Program-made: the position numbers and the translations under genes | The notes under the pieces: generated by a model | The model's input: the letters and a program-made list of their open reading frames with translations, nothing else | The model's database searches: none | What the model was told of the DNA's origin: nothing | Source of the DNA: Shewanella donghaensis | GTDB lineage: Bacteria > Pseudomonadota > Gammaproteobacteria > Enterobacterales > Shewanellaceae | DNA: 64,000 nucleotides | NCBI RefSeq assembly: GCF_007567505.1 | Contig: NZ_CP041783.1 | Location: 4,154,001-4,218,000 of the forward strand | Direction: 5' to 3' | Part shown: positions 55,879-64,000 of the stretch, one piece after another | Numbering within the stretch: the stretch's first letter is position 1 | Layout: every line of letters starts with the position of its first letter

Positions 55879-58800
55879 ATGTCGAAAGGTGTTATCCGGC
55901 TAAATAAATACTTACATTTCTCATCTAATAAATGTGCAAACTTGTTATATCTGCTATTCATCATATTTGCTTTGCTGCCCTCATCATCGCTACTTGCGAA
56001 TGCTTCTTCTGAAGACGACTTTTCTACAAAAAATCCAGTAACAAGTATCTCTGTTAAAAACAATCCTGCTGAAAACCGCTCTGTCGAAGACAACATCATC
56101 TATCTGCAATTACGTTGGCATCATCAATTTCAGTTTGCAGGTTACTACGCCGCCATAGAGAAAGGCTTTTATAAAGATGAAGGCCTTGATGTACGGCTAA
56201 GGTCAGGAGATCCACAGCATATTCCTGTAGCAGAAGTCTTATCTGGGCATGCCTTATACGGTGTCGGAAACAGTGAGGTGCTTTATGAGCGTTTACAAGG
56301 GAAACCTCTGGTTGCTCTTGCTGCTATTTTTCAACATTCCCCATCTATATTACTTACGCTAAAACAGTCAGGTATTCGTTCTGCCCATGATTTAATTGGT
56401 AAAAAAGTTATGTTGGCTAACAAAGATAAAGATGCGGATTTTCTGACGATGTTAGTTAATGAAGGTATTGAGTTGTCGCAGTTGGATATTTTGCCTAGTA
56501 GTTTCCAGCTTGAAGACTTAATTTCAGGTAAGGCTGATGCATTTAATTCATATATTACCAATGAACCCTTCGTTCTAGAACAGCTCAACATCCCTTATAA
56601 CATTATTGATCCTGTAACTTATCGCGTCGATTTTTACAGTGATATTTTATTTACTTCTGAAGCGGAAGTAGAGAATTACCCGCTTCGTGTGGAGGCCATG
56701 CGACGAGCCACACTCAAAGGTTGGCAATATGCGATGGATAATCCTGAAGAAATCATAGACTTAATGATGGCTCAATATGAGGTAAGTAAAACCCGTGAGC
56801 ATTTATTGTATGAAGCGTCAGCAATAAGAAAACTTATCGTGCCCGATCTGATTCAAATTGGCCATATGAATCCTGAACGCTGGCTGCACATGTCAAATAC
56901 CTTTGCCAGAGCAAAATTGGTTAAGGATGTTAGTCACCTAGATGGCTTTGTTTATGATACCAATCCAGATACCCTGCCAAAGTGGGTATTTCCTTTATTT
57001 TTTATATCACTTTTTCTGCTGATAATTACTAGTTCAGTAATCCTATATTTACATCGTTTCAATAAAAGATTGAGTGATACTAAAAAGACATTGCAGCAGA
57101 GTGAAGAGCGTTTCAAAGCGTTAAGCAATGCAACGTATGGTGGTATTATTATTCATGAACAAGGTAAAATCCTAGAATGTAACAATGGCTTATCAGATAT
57201 TACAGGCTTCACCTATTCAGAACTAATAGGGATGAATGGTCTTGATCTCGTTGCGCCAGAGTACTTGGATACTGTGTTAGAAAAAATTAAGCAAGGTTAT
57301 ACTCACAGCTATGAAGTTGATGGGTTACGCAAGGATGGTTCACAGTATTCGCTTGCCATTAAGGGTAAAAATATCGACTACAAAGGGCGTAAGGCTCGGG
57401 TTATCGAATTTATTGATATTACTAAAAATAAACAAATAGAAAAAAAGTTGAAGCTCGCTGCCAGTGTGTTTACCCATGCTCGTGAGGGCATCATGATTAC
57501 CGATATCAATGGGGTTATTATTGATGTTAATGATACTTTTAGCACGATTACGGGTTACGATCGCGATGAAGTACTAGGAAAAAACCCACGATTTCTTAAC
57601 TCTGGTCGACACAATAAAGCGTTTTACAGTGCCATGTGGAAATCTTTATTAGAGAAAAAGCAATGGTCTGGAGAACTGTGGAATAAGCGTAAAAATGGTG
57701 ATGTATTTGCTGAGCTGATTACCATTAGTGCAGTCTCTGATGCTAATGGGAAAACGCAAAGCTATGTGGCGCTATTTTCTGATATCACTTCAATGAAGCG
57801 CCACCAGCAACAACTCGAACATATTGCCCATTATGACCCTTTAACCAATTTACCTAATAGAGTGCTGTTGGCAGATCGGATCCGCAGTGGTATGCATCAA
57901 ACCATTAGGCGAGGTCAATTCTTAGCGGTCGCTTATCTTGATCTGGATGGTTTTAAAGCGGTCAATGACACTTACGGTCATGATGTGGGTGATGAGTTGT
58001 TAATTCAACTTTCAGCATTGATGAGTAAGACTTTACGAGAAAGCGACACTCTGGCCAGAATTGGTGGTGATGAGTTTATAGCCTTGTTGGTTGATTTAGA
58101 TAATATGGAAGACTGCGAGCGTGTGTTAGAGCGTATGTTGCAAGCTGCGACGAGTCCGATTAAGTCTGGAGATATCACATTGCGGGTTTCAACCAGTATT
58201 GGTGTGACTTTATATCCACAAGATGGTGTTAGTGCTGATCAATTGATACGTCATGCAGATCAAGCCATGTATATTGCCAAGCAAACGGGTAAGAATCGTT
58301 TCCATGTTTTTGATGTTAATCAGGATAAATCAATACAAACAACACTTGAGAATATTGACAATATTCAGCGCGGCATCGATAAAAATGAATTTGTTTTATA
58401 TTACCAACCTAAAGTAAACATGAAGCTGGGCAAAGTGATTGGGTGTGAGGCGTTAATCCGTTGGCAGCATCCTGAACGCGGTTTACTGCTGCCGGGTGAT
58501 TTTCTGCCTGTTATCGATAACCATCCTATTAGTTTGGTATTGGGAGACTGGGTGATTAATACAGCGCTTTCCCAAATGGCTGAATGGAAATCAGCAGGTT
58601 TAGACATGTGTGTCAGTGTCAATATCGACGCTTTTCAATTACAACAAACCGACTTTGTAGCCAAATTATCTTCGGCATTAGCGCAACGACCCACCTTGAG
58701 CCCAAATTCATTTGAACTAGAGATCCTTGAAACAAGCGCTTTAGGTGACATGGTTCAAGTGTTAGCGACAATGGAACAATGCATTAATTTAGGGGTAGGT

Positions 58801-59133
58801 TTTGCTATCGATGATTTTGGTACCGGGTTTTCATCATTAACCTACCTTAAAAGGCTACCGGCATATTTACTTAAAATTGATCAAAGTTTTGTTAGGGACA
58901 TGCTGGTAGATATTGATGACCGCGCGATTGTGATGGGGGTTATTAGCATGGCTTCAGCCTTCCACCGACAAGTTATTGCCGAAGGTGTGGAAAGTATCCA
59001 GCATGGCGCTCAGTTGTTATCTATGGGCTGTGAGCTAGCCCAAGGCTATGGTATTGCTAGACCAATGGCTGCTGATAAAATACCAGCCTGGATTGAACAG
59101 TGGCAGCCAGATCCGAGTTGGATAAATAGCTAA
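55879..59133 (+). CDS. NMT1/THI5-PAS-PAS-GGDEF-EAL signalling protein
   Basis: 1084 residues. N-terminal membrane segment (about 15-38). The NMT1/THI5-like binding domain (about 75-320) begins LQLRWHHQFQFAGYYAAIEK and should sit in the periplasm. A second membrane segment lies at about 374-396, then PAS domains at about 410-520 and 535-650. GGDEF domain (about 660-815) has an intact RIGGDEF. EAL domain (about 835-1080) has CEALIRWQHPE, AIDDFGTGFSSL and VIAEGVES. It should sense a pyrimidine-, amine- or taurine-like small molecule and make or break c-di-GMP. Single gene. Confidence 0.93.
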   Translation: MSKGVIRLNKYLHFSSNKCANLLYLLFIIFALLPSSSLLANASSEDDFSTKNPVTSISVKNNPAENRSVEDNIIYLQLRWHHQFQFAGYYAAIEKGFYKDEGLDVRLRSGDPQHIPVAEVLSGHALYGVGNSEVLYERLQGKPLVALAAIFQHSPSILLTLKQSGIRSAHDLIGKKVMLANKDKDADFLTMLVNEGIELSQLDILPSSFQLEDLISGKADAFNSYITNEPFVLEQLNIPYNIIDPVTYRVDFYSDILFTSEAEVENYPLRVEAMRRATLKGWQYAMDNPEEIIDLMMAQYEVSKTREHLLYEASAIRKLIVPDLIQIGHMNPERWLHMSNTFARAKLVKDVSHLDGFVYDTNPDTLPKWVFPLFFISLFLLIITSSVILYLHRFNKRLSDTKKTLQQSEERFKALSNATYGGIIIHEQGKILECNNGLSDITGFTYSELIGMNGLDLVAPEYLDTVLEKIKQGYTHSYEVDGLRKDGSQYSLAIKGKNIDYKGRKARVIEFIDITKNKQIEKKLKLAASVFTHAREGIMITDINGVIIDVNDTFSTITGYDRDEVLGKNPRFLNSGRHNKAFYSAMWKSLLEKKQWSGELWNKRKNGDVFAELITISAVSDANGKTQSYVALFSDITSMKRHQQQLEHIAHYDPLTNLPNRVLLADRIRSGMHQTIRRGQFLAVAYLDLDGFKAVNDTYGHDVGDELLIQLSALMSKTLRESDTLARIGGDEFIALLVDLDNMEDCERVLERMLQAATSPIKSGDITLRVSTSIGVTLYPQDGVSADQLIRHADQAMYIAKQTGKNRFHVFDVNQDKSIQTTLENIDNIQRGIDKNEFVLYYQPKVNMKLGKVIGCEALIRWQHPERGLLLPGDFLPVIDNHPISLVLGDWVINTALSQMAEWKSAGLDMCVSVNIDAFQLQQTDFVAKLSSALAQRPTLSPNSFELEILETSALGDMVQVLATMEQCINLGVGFAIDDFGTGFSSLTYLKRLPAYLLKIDQSFVRDMLVDIDDRAIVMGVISMASAFHRQVIAEGVESIQHGAQLLSMGCELAQGYGIARPMAADKIPAWIEQWQPDPSWINS

Positions 59134-59319
59134 AAATAGTCTTAGTAAGTTTATCTGACTCTGATTCAATCACTTCGGCTTAATCGCTCTTGTTTAATCC
59201 TAGTGAATCAATATCATATCGTGAGTGATTATTGCCCGCTTATGACTTTATAAATTCTATCGGCGAATGGTTTATATTCATGCTTAATCAAAACATCGAG
59301 CGGCTGGGTTTTATATTGT

Positions 59320-59760
59320 TTAAACCTTTGCTTCAAATGTCTTAAGATTAGCCGCGATTATTGCTGCTGTTTTGGTAAAGGCTGCCACTTCTGCTGTTGA
59401 TAAATTTTGCTGCATTTGTTTAAGCACTTGTTCCTGAGTCCTTGCAATAAGCTCTGCTAATTTTCTGCCCTCATCAGTTAACGATAAAATCTGGCTGCGT
59501 CTATCTTCAGGATTTGCCTCTTTCGTTAACCATTTATTATCGATCATATCTTTTATTAAGCGTGCTATTTGTGCTTTATCTCGGGCAAAAAAGCTCACGA
59601 TATCGTTTGCGGTGCAAATATGACTTTTATTGATGAATGTCAGGCATTTGACATGCATACCATTTAGACCAATTTCGTTGGCTTTAAGTGATGAACGCAT
59701 CGCTAATCGATAAGAATGTACAATACTGAAGACGGTGTCAGAAAGTGTATCGTTATCCAA
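59320..59760 (-). CDS. MarR-family transcriptional regulator
   Basis: 146 residues with the MarR winged helix: HICTANDIVSFFARDKAQIARLIKDM for the recognition part, then KEANPEDRRSQILSLTDEGRK for the wing. Start is a TTG at 59760, eight bases after GAGG, since no ATG fits. Divergent from the SIP gene; two palindromes (59781-59825) lie in the 100-base gap. The same sites occur upstream of the DUF2798 operon and the DUF4405 gene, so it probably represses itself and these dispersed targets. Confidence 0.92.
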   Translation of the reverse strand: MDNDTLSDTVFSIVHSYRLAMRSSLKANEIGLNGMHVKCLTFINKSHICTANDIVSFFARDKAQIARLIKDMIDNKWLTKEANPEDRRSQILSLTDEGRKLAELIARTQEQVLKQMQQNLSTAEVAAFTKTAAIIAANLKTFEAKV

Positions 59761-59780
59761 AATATTTGCCTCTGCAAATT

Positions 59781-59825
59781 AGTTGACTATGTCAACCTTG
59801 TTTAATATAGTTGACCTTATCAACT
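59781..59825. promoter_or_regulatory. Tandem MarR operators and SIP promoter
   Basis: AGTTGACTATGTCAACC (59781-59797) and AGTTGACCTTATCAACT (59809-59825), 28 bases apart. A -35 TTGACT (59783-59788) lies in the first and a -10 TATAGT (59806-59811, spacing 17) overlaps the second, so binding would block the promoter of the SIP gene. The MarR gene is divergent from here. Confidence 0.85.
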
Positions 59826-59860
59826 CAGTTGTTACTTTTCAAGTTAAAGAGGATTTATAG

Positions 59861-60601
59861 ATGAAGCCTAAAAAGCCAAATTTACGCTCGGTACAAGTTG
59901 TCGATATCATCGAATTATCTCCTCATTTACGCAGAATTATATTTACTGGAGAAAGCTTAGAAGGGTTTCCTATCGATATGGAAGGGACTCATGTAAAGGT
60001 TTTCTTGCCCTCAGTAAACGACGAAAAGTCAGCTATGCGCTCATATACCATTCGTTTCTTTAACCCAGATTCAAACCGTTTAGCATTAGATTTTGTGGTC
60101 AACCGCCATATTGGTCCTGCAACTTGTTGGGCGAAAGCAGCGCAGCTCGGTGACTGTATTGGTATTGCAGGGCCTGGATTAATGAAAATCACTAACTTTA
60201 GTCATCATAGTTACCTGCTCGTGGGGGATTTAACCTCAGTAAATGCCATAAACGGTTTTGTGCCGAGATTTAACAAAGCTGCAGAGGTAAGAGCAATAAT
60301 TTGTATTCCGACTCGAGCTGATATTATTGAGATGGATTATGACGACTCCCGCAATACTTGCTGGTTTATCGAAGATGAAGCGGCAATCTCTCTTGAGGAA
60401 AAGGTATTGTAAGTCGCGAAAGGCTTACCTAAAGATACCCATGTATTTATGGGGCTTGAAGCACGCAGTATTCGTTCGTTAAAGCCGATACTTCAAGATG
60501 ATATCGGTTTTGAAAGATTAAACACTTTTGCTGTGGGTTACTGGAAAGAAGGTGTTGATGCAGATCGCTTTAGCGATCAGAAGAAAATAAATCCGCTGTA
60601 A
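59861..60601 (+). pseudogene. Siderophore-interacting protein, interrupted by a stop codon
   Basis: A SIP/ViuB-like ferric-siderophore reductase frame of 247 codons. The first 183 codons (59861-60412) include RSYTIRFFNPD (FAD-binding) and SYLLVGDLTSVNAINGFVPRF (NAD(P) part). A TAA at 60410-60412 then ends the frame, but the same frame continues with VAKGLPKDTHVFMGLEARSI and ends TFAVGYWKEGVDADRF before TAA 60599-60601, which is the normal C-terminus of the family. One base change (CAA or AAA to TAA) would explain it; sequencing error, pseudogene or read-through are all possible. No second start is seen after the stop. Confidence 0.88.
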
Positions 60602-60675
60602 CAATCTAGATGTTACTCCGTATATAGCTTCTTTATGAACTCTTGAAAAACTATTCATAAACTATCGATACAAAA

Positions 60676-60702
60676 AGGGAATAGCAATAACGGCTATTCC
60701 CT
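60676..60702 (-). terminator. Terminator of the MacAB-like operon
   Basis: AGGGAATAGC (60676-60685) pairs with GCTATTCCCT (60693-60702); on the minus strand TTTTT follows. Nine bases past the permease stop. Confidence 0.9.
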
Positions 60703-60710
60703 GATTGATA

Positions 60711-61937
60711 TTATTCGTACCTTAGCGCCTCAATAGGATCGAGATTTGCTGCTTTATAGGCAGGGTAGAATCCAAATCCCACTCCTATGATCGCAGTGCC
60801 AATCACGCTGATCCCGATAATAGTAGGGGATAGTGCCATTTCCCAACCTACACCATATTGCATAATGACTACGACGATTAATGATAGTAGCACGCCCATT
60901 AATGCACCAATGATACATAAGGTGACACTCTCAATAAGAAATTGAATCAAAATATGCTTTGGTTTTGCGCCCACTGCCATACGTAGACCAATTTCACGGG
61001 TACGTTCAGTCACACTCACTAGCATAATATTCATCACGCCAATACCGCCTACTAATAACGACACCCCAGCCACGCCTGCTAATAACATTGAAAATACTCG
61101 ATTGGCTTCAGCACGGGTTGAAAGCATCGCTGACAAGTTCATAATTTCAAATGGGCTAGTTTGGCTCACGGGTATTCGATGACGTTGATTCAACAGTCGC
61201 TCCATTTCTTCGTTAACATAATCCATATTACTGGCTTTATCGACGGCAACGGTGAGGCGATTCACTCGGTTAATATTGGTATCTGCACGACCCAACACTC
61301 GGCGATTAGAGGTTGTAATAGGAATGATGAGGGTATCGTCTTGATCAAAGCCACGCATATCCTGTCCCTTGGTTTGTAGCAAACCAATAATGGTTAAAGG
61401 CACCTTGTTCACGCGGATAATTTCACCAATAGCAAACTCAGCATCACCAAATAGCTCAGTAGCGACAGTGTGACCGATTAAGGCCACTTTAGCACCGCTG
61501 CGAACTTCGCTTTCTTCAAACTCTCGACCTTGTGCTACCACCCAATTACTGGCAGCGATATAGTCAGTATTGGTACCTTGAATACTCGTAGACCAATTTT
61601 GATTACCCCATATAATTTGTGCTTGGCCGTCATTAGATGCACCAACATAAGCGACTTCAGCAATTTCGTTTTTAATGGCATTTGCATCAGAGATTTCCAG
61701 TTTATTAACCCCTCCAACCGCTTGCTTAGCACCGCCAGACTTTCTTGGCGCCGCTCGCACCATGAGAACATTTGTCCCTAAGCTTTTTATTTGTGCTTCT
61801 ACTTGGCGCTGGGCACCTTCACCTAATGCAAACATTACGATAACGGCACTAATGCCAATGATGATGCCGAGTGTGGTTAGAATAGAGCGCATTAGATTGC
61901 GTCTTAAAGAGAGTAGGGCGGTATAGACTAAAGTCAT
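60711..61937 (-). CDS. MacB-like ABC transporter permease
   Basis: 408 residues. N-terminal helix (LRRNLMRSILTTLGIIIGIS), a periplasmic MacB-type domain (about 45-245), and three C-terminal helices with SVTERTREIGLRMAVGAKPK and a final ALRYE, as in FtsX/MacB permeases. The ATPase is a separate gene here, unlike E. coli MacB in which both are fused. ATG overlaps the stop of the ATPase gene by one base. Part of a tripartite export system, probably for a peptide, lipid or macrolide-like compound; substrate unknown. Confidence 0.93.
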   Translation of the reverse strand: MTLVYTALLSLRRNLMRSILTTLGIIIGISAVIVMFALGEGAQRQVEAQIKSLGTNVLMVRAAPRKSGGAKQAVGGVNKLEISDANAIKNEIAEVAYVGASNDGQAQIIWGNQNWSTSIQGTNTDYIAASNWVVAQGREFEESEVRSGAKVALIGHTVATELFGDAEFAIGEIIRVNKVPLTIIGLLQTKGQDMRGFDQDDTLIIPITTSNRRVLGRADTNINRVNRLTVAVDKASNMDYVNEEMERLLNQRHRIPVSQTSPFEIMNLSAMLSTRAEANRVFSMLLAGVAGVSLLVGGIGVMNIMLVSVTERTREIGLRMAVGAKPKHILIQFLIESVTLCIIGALMGVLLSLIVVVIMQYGVGWEMALSPTIIGISVIGTAIIGVGFGFYPAYKAANLDPIEALRYE

Positions 61938-62647
61938 TACATTGCCTCCAGAACTGTATCCTGATGCTTTTTAGGTGATACCTGAAGCTCACCATCTCGC
62001 ACCATGACAATTCGGTCGGCATAGGCCGCGACTTCATCCTCATGGGTGACCAAAACAACGGTTTTACCTTGTTTGTTCAAATCTCTAAACAACGCCATGA
62101 TGTCTTTACTGGTTCGGCTATCTAGTGCACCAGTGGGTTCATCTGCCAGTATGATATTCGGCTGATAAATTAGCGCCCGCGCGATTGCTACACGTTGTTG
62201 TTGACCACCAGAAAGCTGGCTAGGGTGATTTTCTAAGCGGTCACCTAAACCTACTGACTCTAAACATGCTTTAGCGCGTTGATCAGCATCCATAATTAGG
62301 TTATCGGCATACATTAATGGCATTTTTACATTATCAAGAGCAGTGGTTCGTGCAAGTAGATTGAATTGTTGAAACACAAATCCGATATGATCGCGACGCA
62401 ATGTTGCTAGCTCATCTTTACCCATACCGAGCGTTGATTGGTTAAGGATCCGTACTTCACCTTGCTCAGGCGTCATCAAACAGCCAATAAGATTCATTAA
62501 GGTCGATTTTCCGGATCCTGATGGCCCCATAATGGCAACCATTTCACCTTGTTTTATGGTCAGGTTAATCTGTTTAAGTACATGAAAGCGTTCTCCGGCC
62601 ATGGGAAAGCTATGACTTAAATTAAGACACTCAAGCGCTGGAGTCAT
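61937..62647 (-). CDS. ABC transporter ATP-binding protein (MacB/LolD type)
   Basis: 236 residues. Walker A GPSGSGKSTL, Q-loop VFQQFNLL, signature LSGGQQQRVAIARAL, Walker B IILADEPTGALD, and H-loop VVLVTHEDEVA are all intact. Overlaps the upstream MacA-like gene (ATGA) and the downstream permease. Confidence 0.95.
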   Translation of the reverse strand: MTPALECLNLSHSFPMAGERFHVLKQINLTIKQGEMVAIMGPSGSGKSTLMNLIGCLMTPEQGEVRILNQSTLGMGKDELATLRRDHIGFVFQQFNLLARTTALDNVKMPLMYADNLIMDADQRAKACLESVGLGDRLENHPSQLSGGQQQRVAIARALIYQPNIILADEPTGALDSRTSKDIMALFRDLNKQGKTVVLVTHEDEVAAYADRIVMVRDGELQVSPKKHQDTVLEAM

Positions 62648-64000
62648 AATGAACCTGCTTTGATTTGAGTAATGACCATTTGATTATTTAAATCAGGTTT
62701 CAATAGTTCAGTATATTGACCGTCAGTAATGCCCAATTGCACAGGCACGGATATTTGCTCACCATCACGTAGTATTAGCACGTTGCCTGTTCTCACCGTG
62801 CCTTTTTGTATGGCTTTATGAAGCGCTTTTTGTTCGTCAGTGAGTACATCAGCTAAGAGCTTCTGCATTTGTCTTTGACGTTGTTCTGCCACGCCAGGTC
62901 CGAATCCTTCTGAACGCTTTGGCATTTGTTGTTTGAGCTGTTGCTGTTGTTCCTCACTTAGGTTTAATGCTTCAAGGGATGCCATTGGTCCGCGGCGCTG
63001 TGGCTGATCAGAGCTTTCATTGAGGCGCGTAGCTAGGCGAAGTGCGGCATTGGATACACGCTGGATATCTCTTACGTTATCAATTGAAATATCTAAGTTC
63101 GCGGTCATCCCTGGTAATAAAACATCTGAACGATTGTCTGCAGAAACAATGACGGTATAACTCACTACCCCAGACGTTGATTCAGGTGAACGGCGTATTT
63201 GTTGGATCTCGCCGTTAAACTTACGATCTGGGAAAGCATCCACAGTGAAATTAACCCTTTGCTGTTCTTGTAATTGGCCAATATCAGACTCATCGATATA
63301 AGCTTCAATTTCCATAATGGAAAGATCTTTAGCAAGCATAAACAGTTCAGGTGTATTTAAGCTCGACGCTACAGTTTGGCCTGCTTCAATAGTGCGTGAA
63401 ATGACAAAGCCATCAATGGGGGCGCGAACTTCCGTACGTGATAAGTTAATTTGATCTTGTTGTAAGCTAGCTTTGTTTGAGGCCAGAGTCGCGTGCAGTA
63501 CATCAAGTTGTGCTTGTGCTTGTTGAACATCGAGTTGGTTTTGCTTGACGAGTGTTTGGTAATCGTCGAGTTCATCTTCTGAAATGTTTTTAGCTGCAGA
63601 CAATTTTTCAGCACGCTGTAAATCTCGTTGTGCTTTATTGAATGTCACCTTGGCACGTGCAATGGCAATTTTTTGTAAATTTATATCGGCTTGAGTCTTA
63701 TCAACTTGTGCTTGAGTTTCAGATACTTTTGCTGCAAAAGTGCTTGGGTCTATTTGAGCCAGTAATTGGCCTGCTACAACGGTGTCGTTAAAATCGACAT
63801 ATACCTGCGTTATTTGACCTGAAAGCTGCGACCCTACAATGACATCATCAACTGCCGCGAGTGTACCTGTTGCGCTGACGGAATTAAGGATATTACCTTT
63901 GCTGATAACTTCGGTTCTGTAATTTTCCGGTGGTGCGGAGGCTGTAGAATCTTGAGTGGTGATAAACCACCCTAGGCTTGCAATAATGATTGCTGAGAAT
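62644..64000 (-). CDS. MacA-like membrane fusion protein, 5' end outside window
   Basis: At least 452 residues; the frame is open to the end of the window. The visible start is the end of an N-terminal anchor, SAIIIASLGWF, then a biotinyl-lipoyl-like part SGQITQVYVDFNDTVVAGQL, a coiled coil (about 60-130 from the visible start), the second lipoyl half VRAPIDGFVISRTIEAG, and a beta-barrel domain. An insertion rich in Gln and charged residues (EEQQQQLKQQM and PGVAEQRQRQMQKLL) separates the barrel from the last domain. Connects the MacB-like pump to a TolC-type channel. Same operon as the ATPase and permease. Confidence 0.93.
   Translation of the reverse strand, partial: FSAIIIASLGWFITTQDSTASAPPENYRTEVISKGNILNSVSATGTLAAVDDVIVGSQLSGQITQVYVDFNDTVVAGQLLAQIDPSTFAAKVSETQAQVDKTQADINLQKIAIARAKVTFNKAQRDLQRAEKLSAAKNISEDELDDYQTLVKQNQLDVQQAQAQLDVLHATLASNKASLQQDQINLSRTEVRAPIDGFVISRTIEAGQTVASSLNTPELFMLAKDLSIMEIEAYIDESDIGQLQEQQRVNFTVDAFPDRKFNGEIQQIRRSPESTSGVVSYTVIVSADNRSDVLLPGMTANLDISIDNVRDIQRVSNAALRLATRLNESSDQPQRRGPMASLEALNLSEEQQQQLKQQMPKRSEGFGPGVAEQRQRQMQKLLADVLTDEQKALHKAIQKGTVRTGNVLILRDGEQISVPVQLGITDGQYTELLKPDLNNQMVITQIKAGSL

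Overview
The window looks like the chromosome of a marine gammaproteobacterium, most probably Shewanella or a close relative. The reasons are the gene repertoire (a Tat-exported flavoprotein reductase with a separate tetraheme cytochrome c, a cache chemoreceptor, many c-di-GMP enzymes, glyoxylate-shunt malate synthase G, DUF3360/DUF2798/DUF3297 families) and the moderate-to-low GC content. This is inferred from protein families only; no database search was possible. No rRNA, tRNA or CRISPR array was recognised.

Layout. 1-1.9 kb: 3' part of malate synthase G. 1.9-6.7 kb: two degenerate IS4-family relics in the same orientation flank an Ig-like/leucine-rich-repeat lipoprotein, a fossil composite-transposon arrangement. 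7.2-14.8 kb: a nine-gene Mrp/Mbh-like cation/proton antiporter operon (E-F-G-A'B-C-D plus two more antiporter-like subunits and a small membrane protein). 14.8-23.2 kb: a Rap1a/Tai-like secreted protein, a YrhK-like membrane protein, a MetF-like protein, a DUF3360 permease, a CBS-pair protein, a diguanylate cyclase and a DUF2798-DUF3861 pair. 23.4-30.6 kb: a chemoreceptor and a respiratory module (OprD-like porin, tetraheme cytochrome, Tat flavoprotein, divergent GntR/FCD regulator). 30.7-39 kb: DedA, RoxA-type ribosomal oxygenase, a DUF4405 cytochrome-like protein, DUF3297, alkylsulfatase, LysR, polysaccharide deacetylase. 39.2-42.6 kb: a lysE-family gene whose last 201 bp is repeated 2.6 kb downstream, bracketing AT-rich DNA with a TPR-alpha/beta-hydrolase gene. 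42.6-50.9 kb: flavin monooxygenase, DsbA-like protein, universal stress protein, CPA2 antiporter, subtilisin-like protease, a GAAGTR hexanucleotide repeat, trmH. 51.5-55.4 kb: tryptophan dioxygenase and a kynureninase-like enzyme, a small conserved protein, a Tat dienelactone hydrolase. 55.9-59.1 kb: an NMT1/THI5-PAS-PAS-GGDEF-EAL sensor. 59.3-60.6 kb: a MarR regulator divergent from a siderophore-interacting protein interrupted by a stop codon. 60.7-64 kb: a MacAB-like export system.

How genes connect. A 17-bp palindrome (AGTTGA-N5-TCAAC-like) occurs twice, about 28-29 bp apart, in the MarR/SIP promoter and again in the DUF2798-DUF3861 promoter, each time overlapping a recognisable -35 and -10. 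A single copy precedes the DUF4405 gene. This suggests a small dispersed regulon controlled by the MarR protein. The flavoprotein keeps the active-site Arg-type motif of fumarate-reductase-like enzymes but lacks the C-terminal Arg motif that binds fumarate, so its electron acceptor is unknown. That module, the MarR regulon and the lysE-flanked insertion are the most interesting parts of the window.
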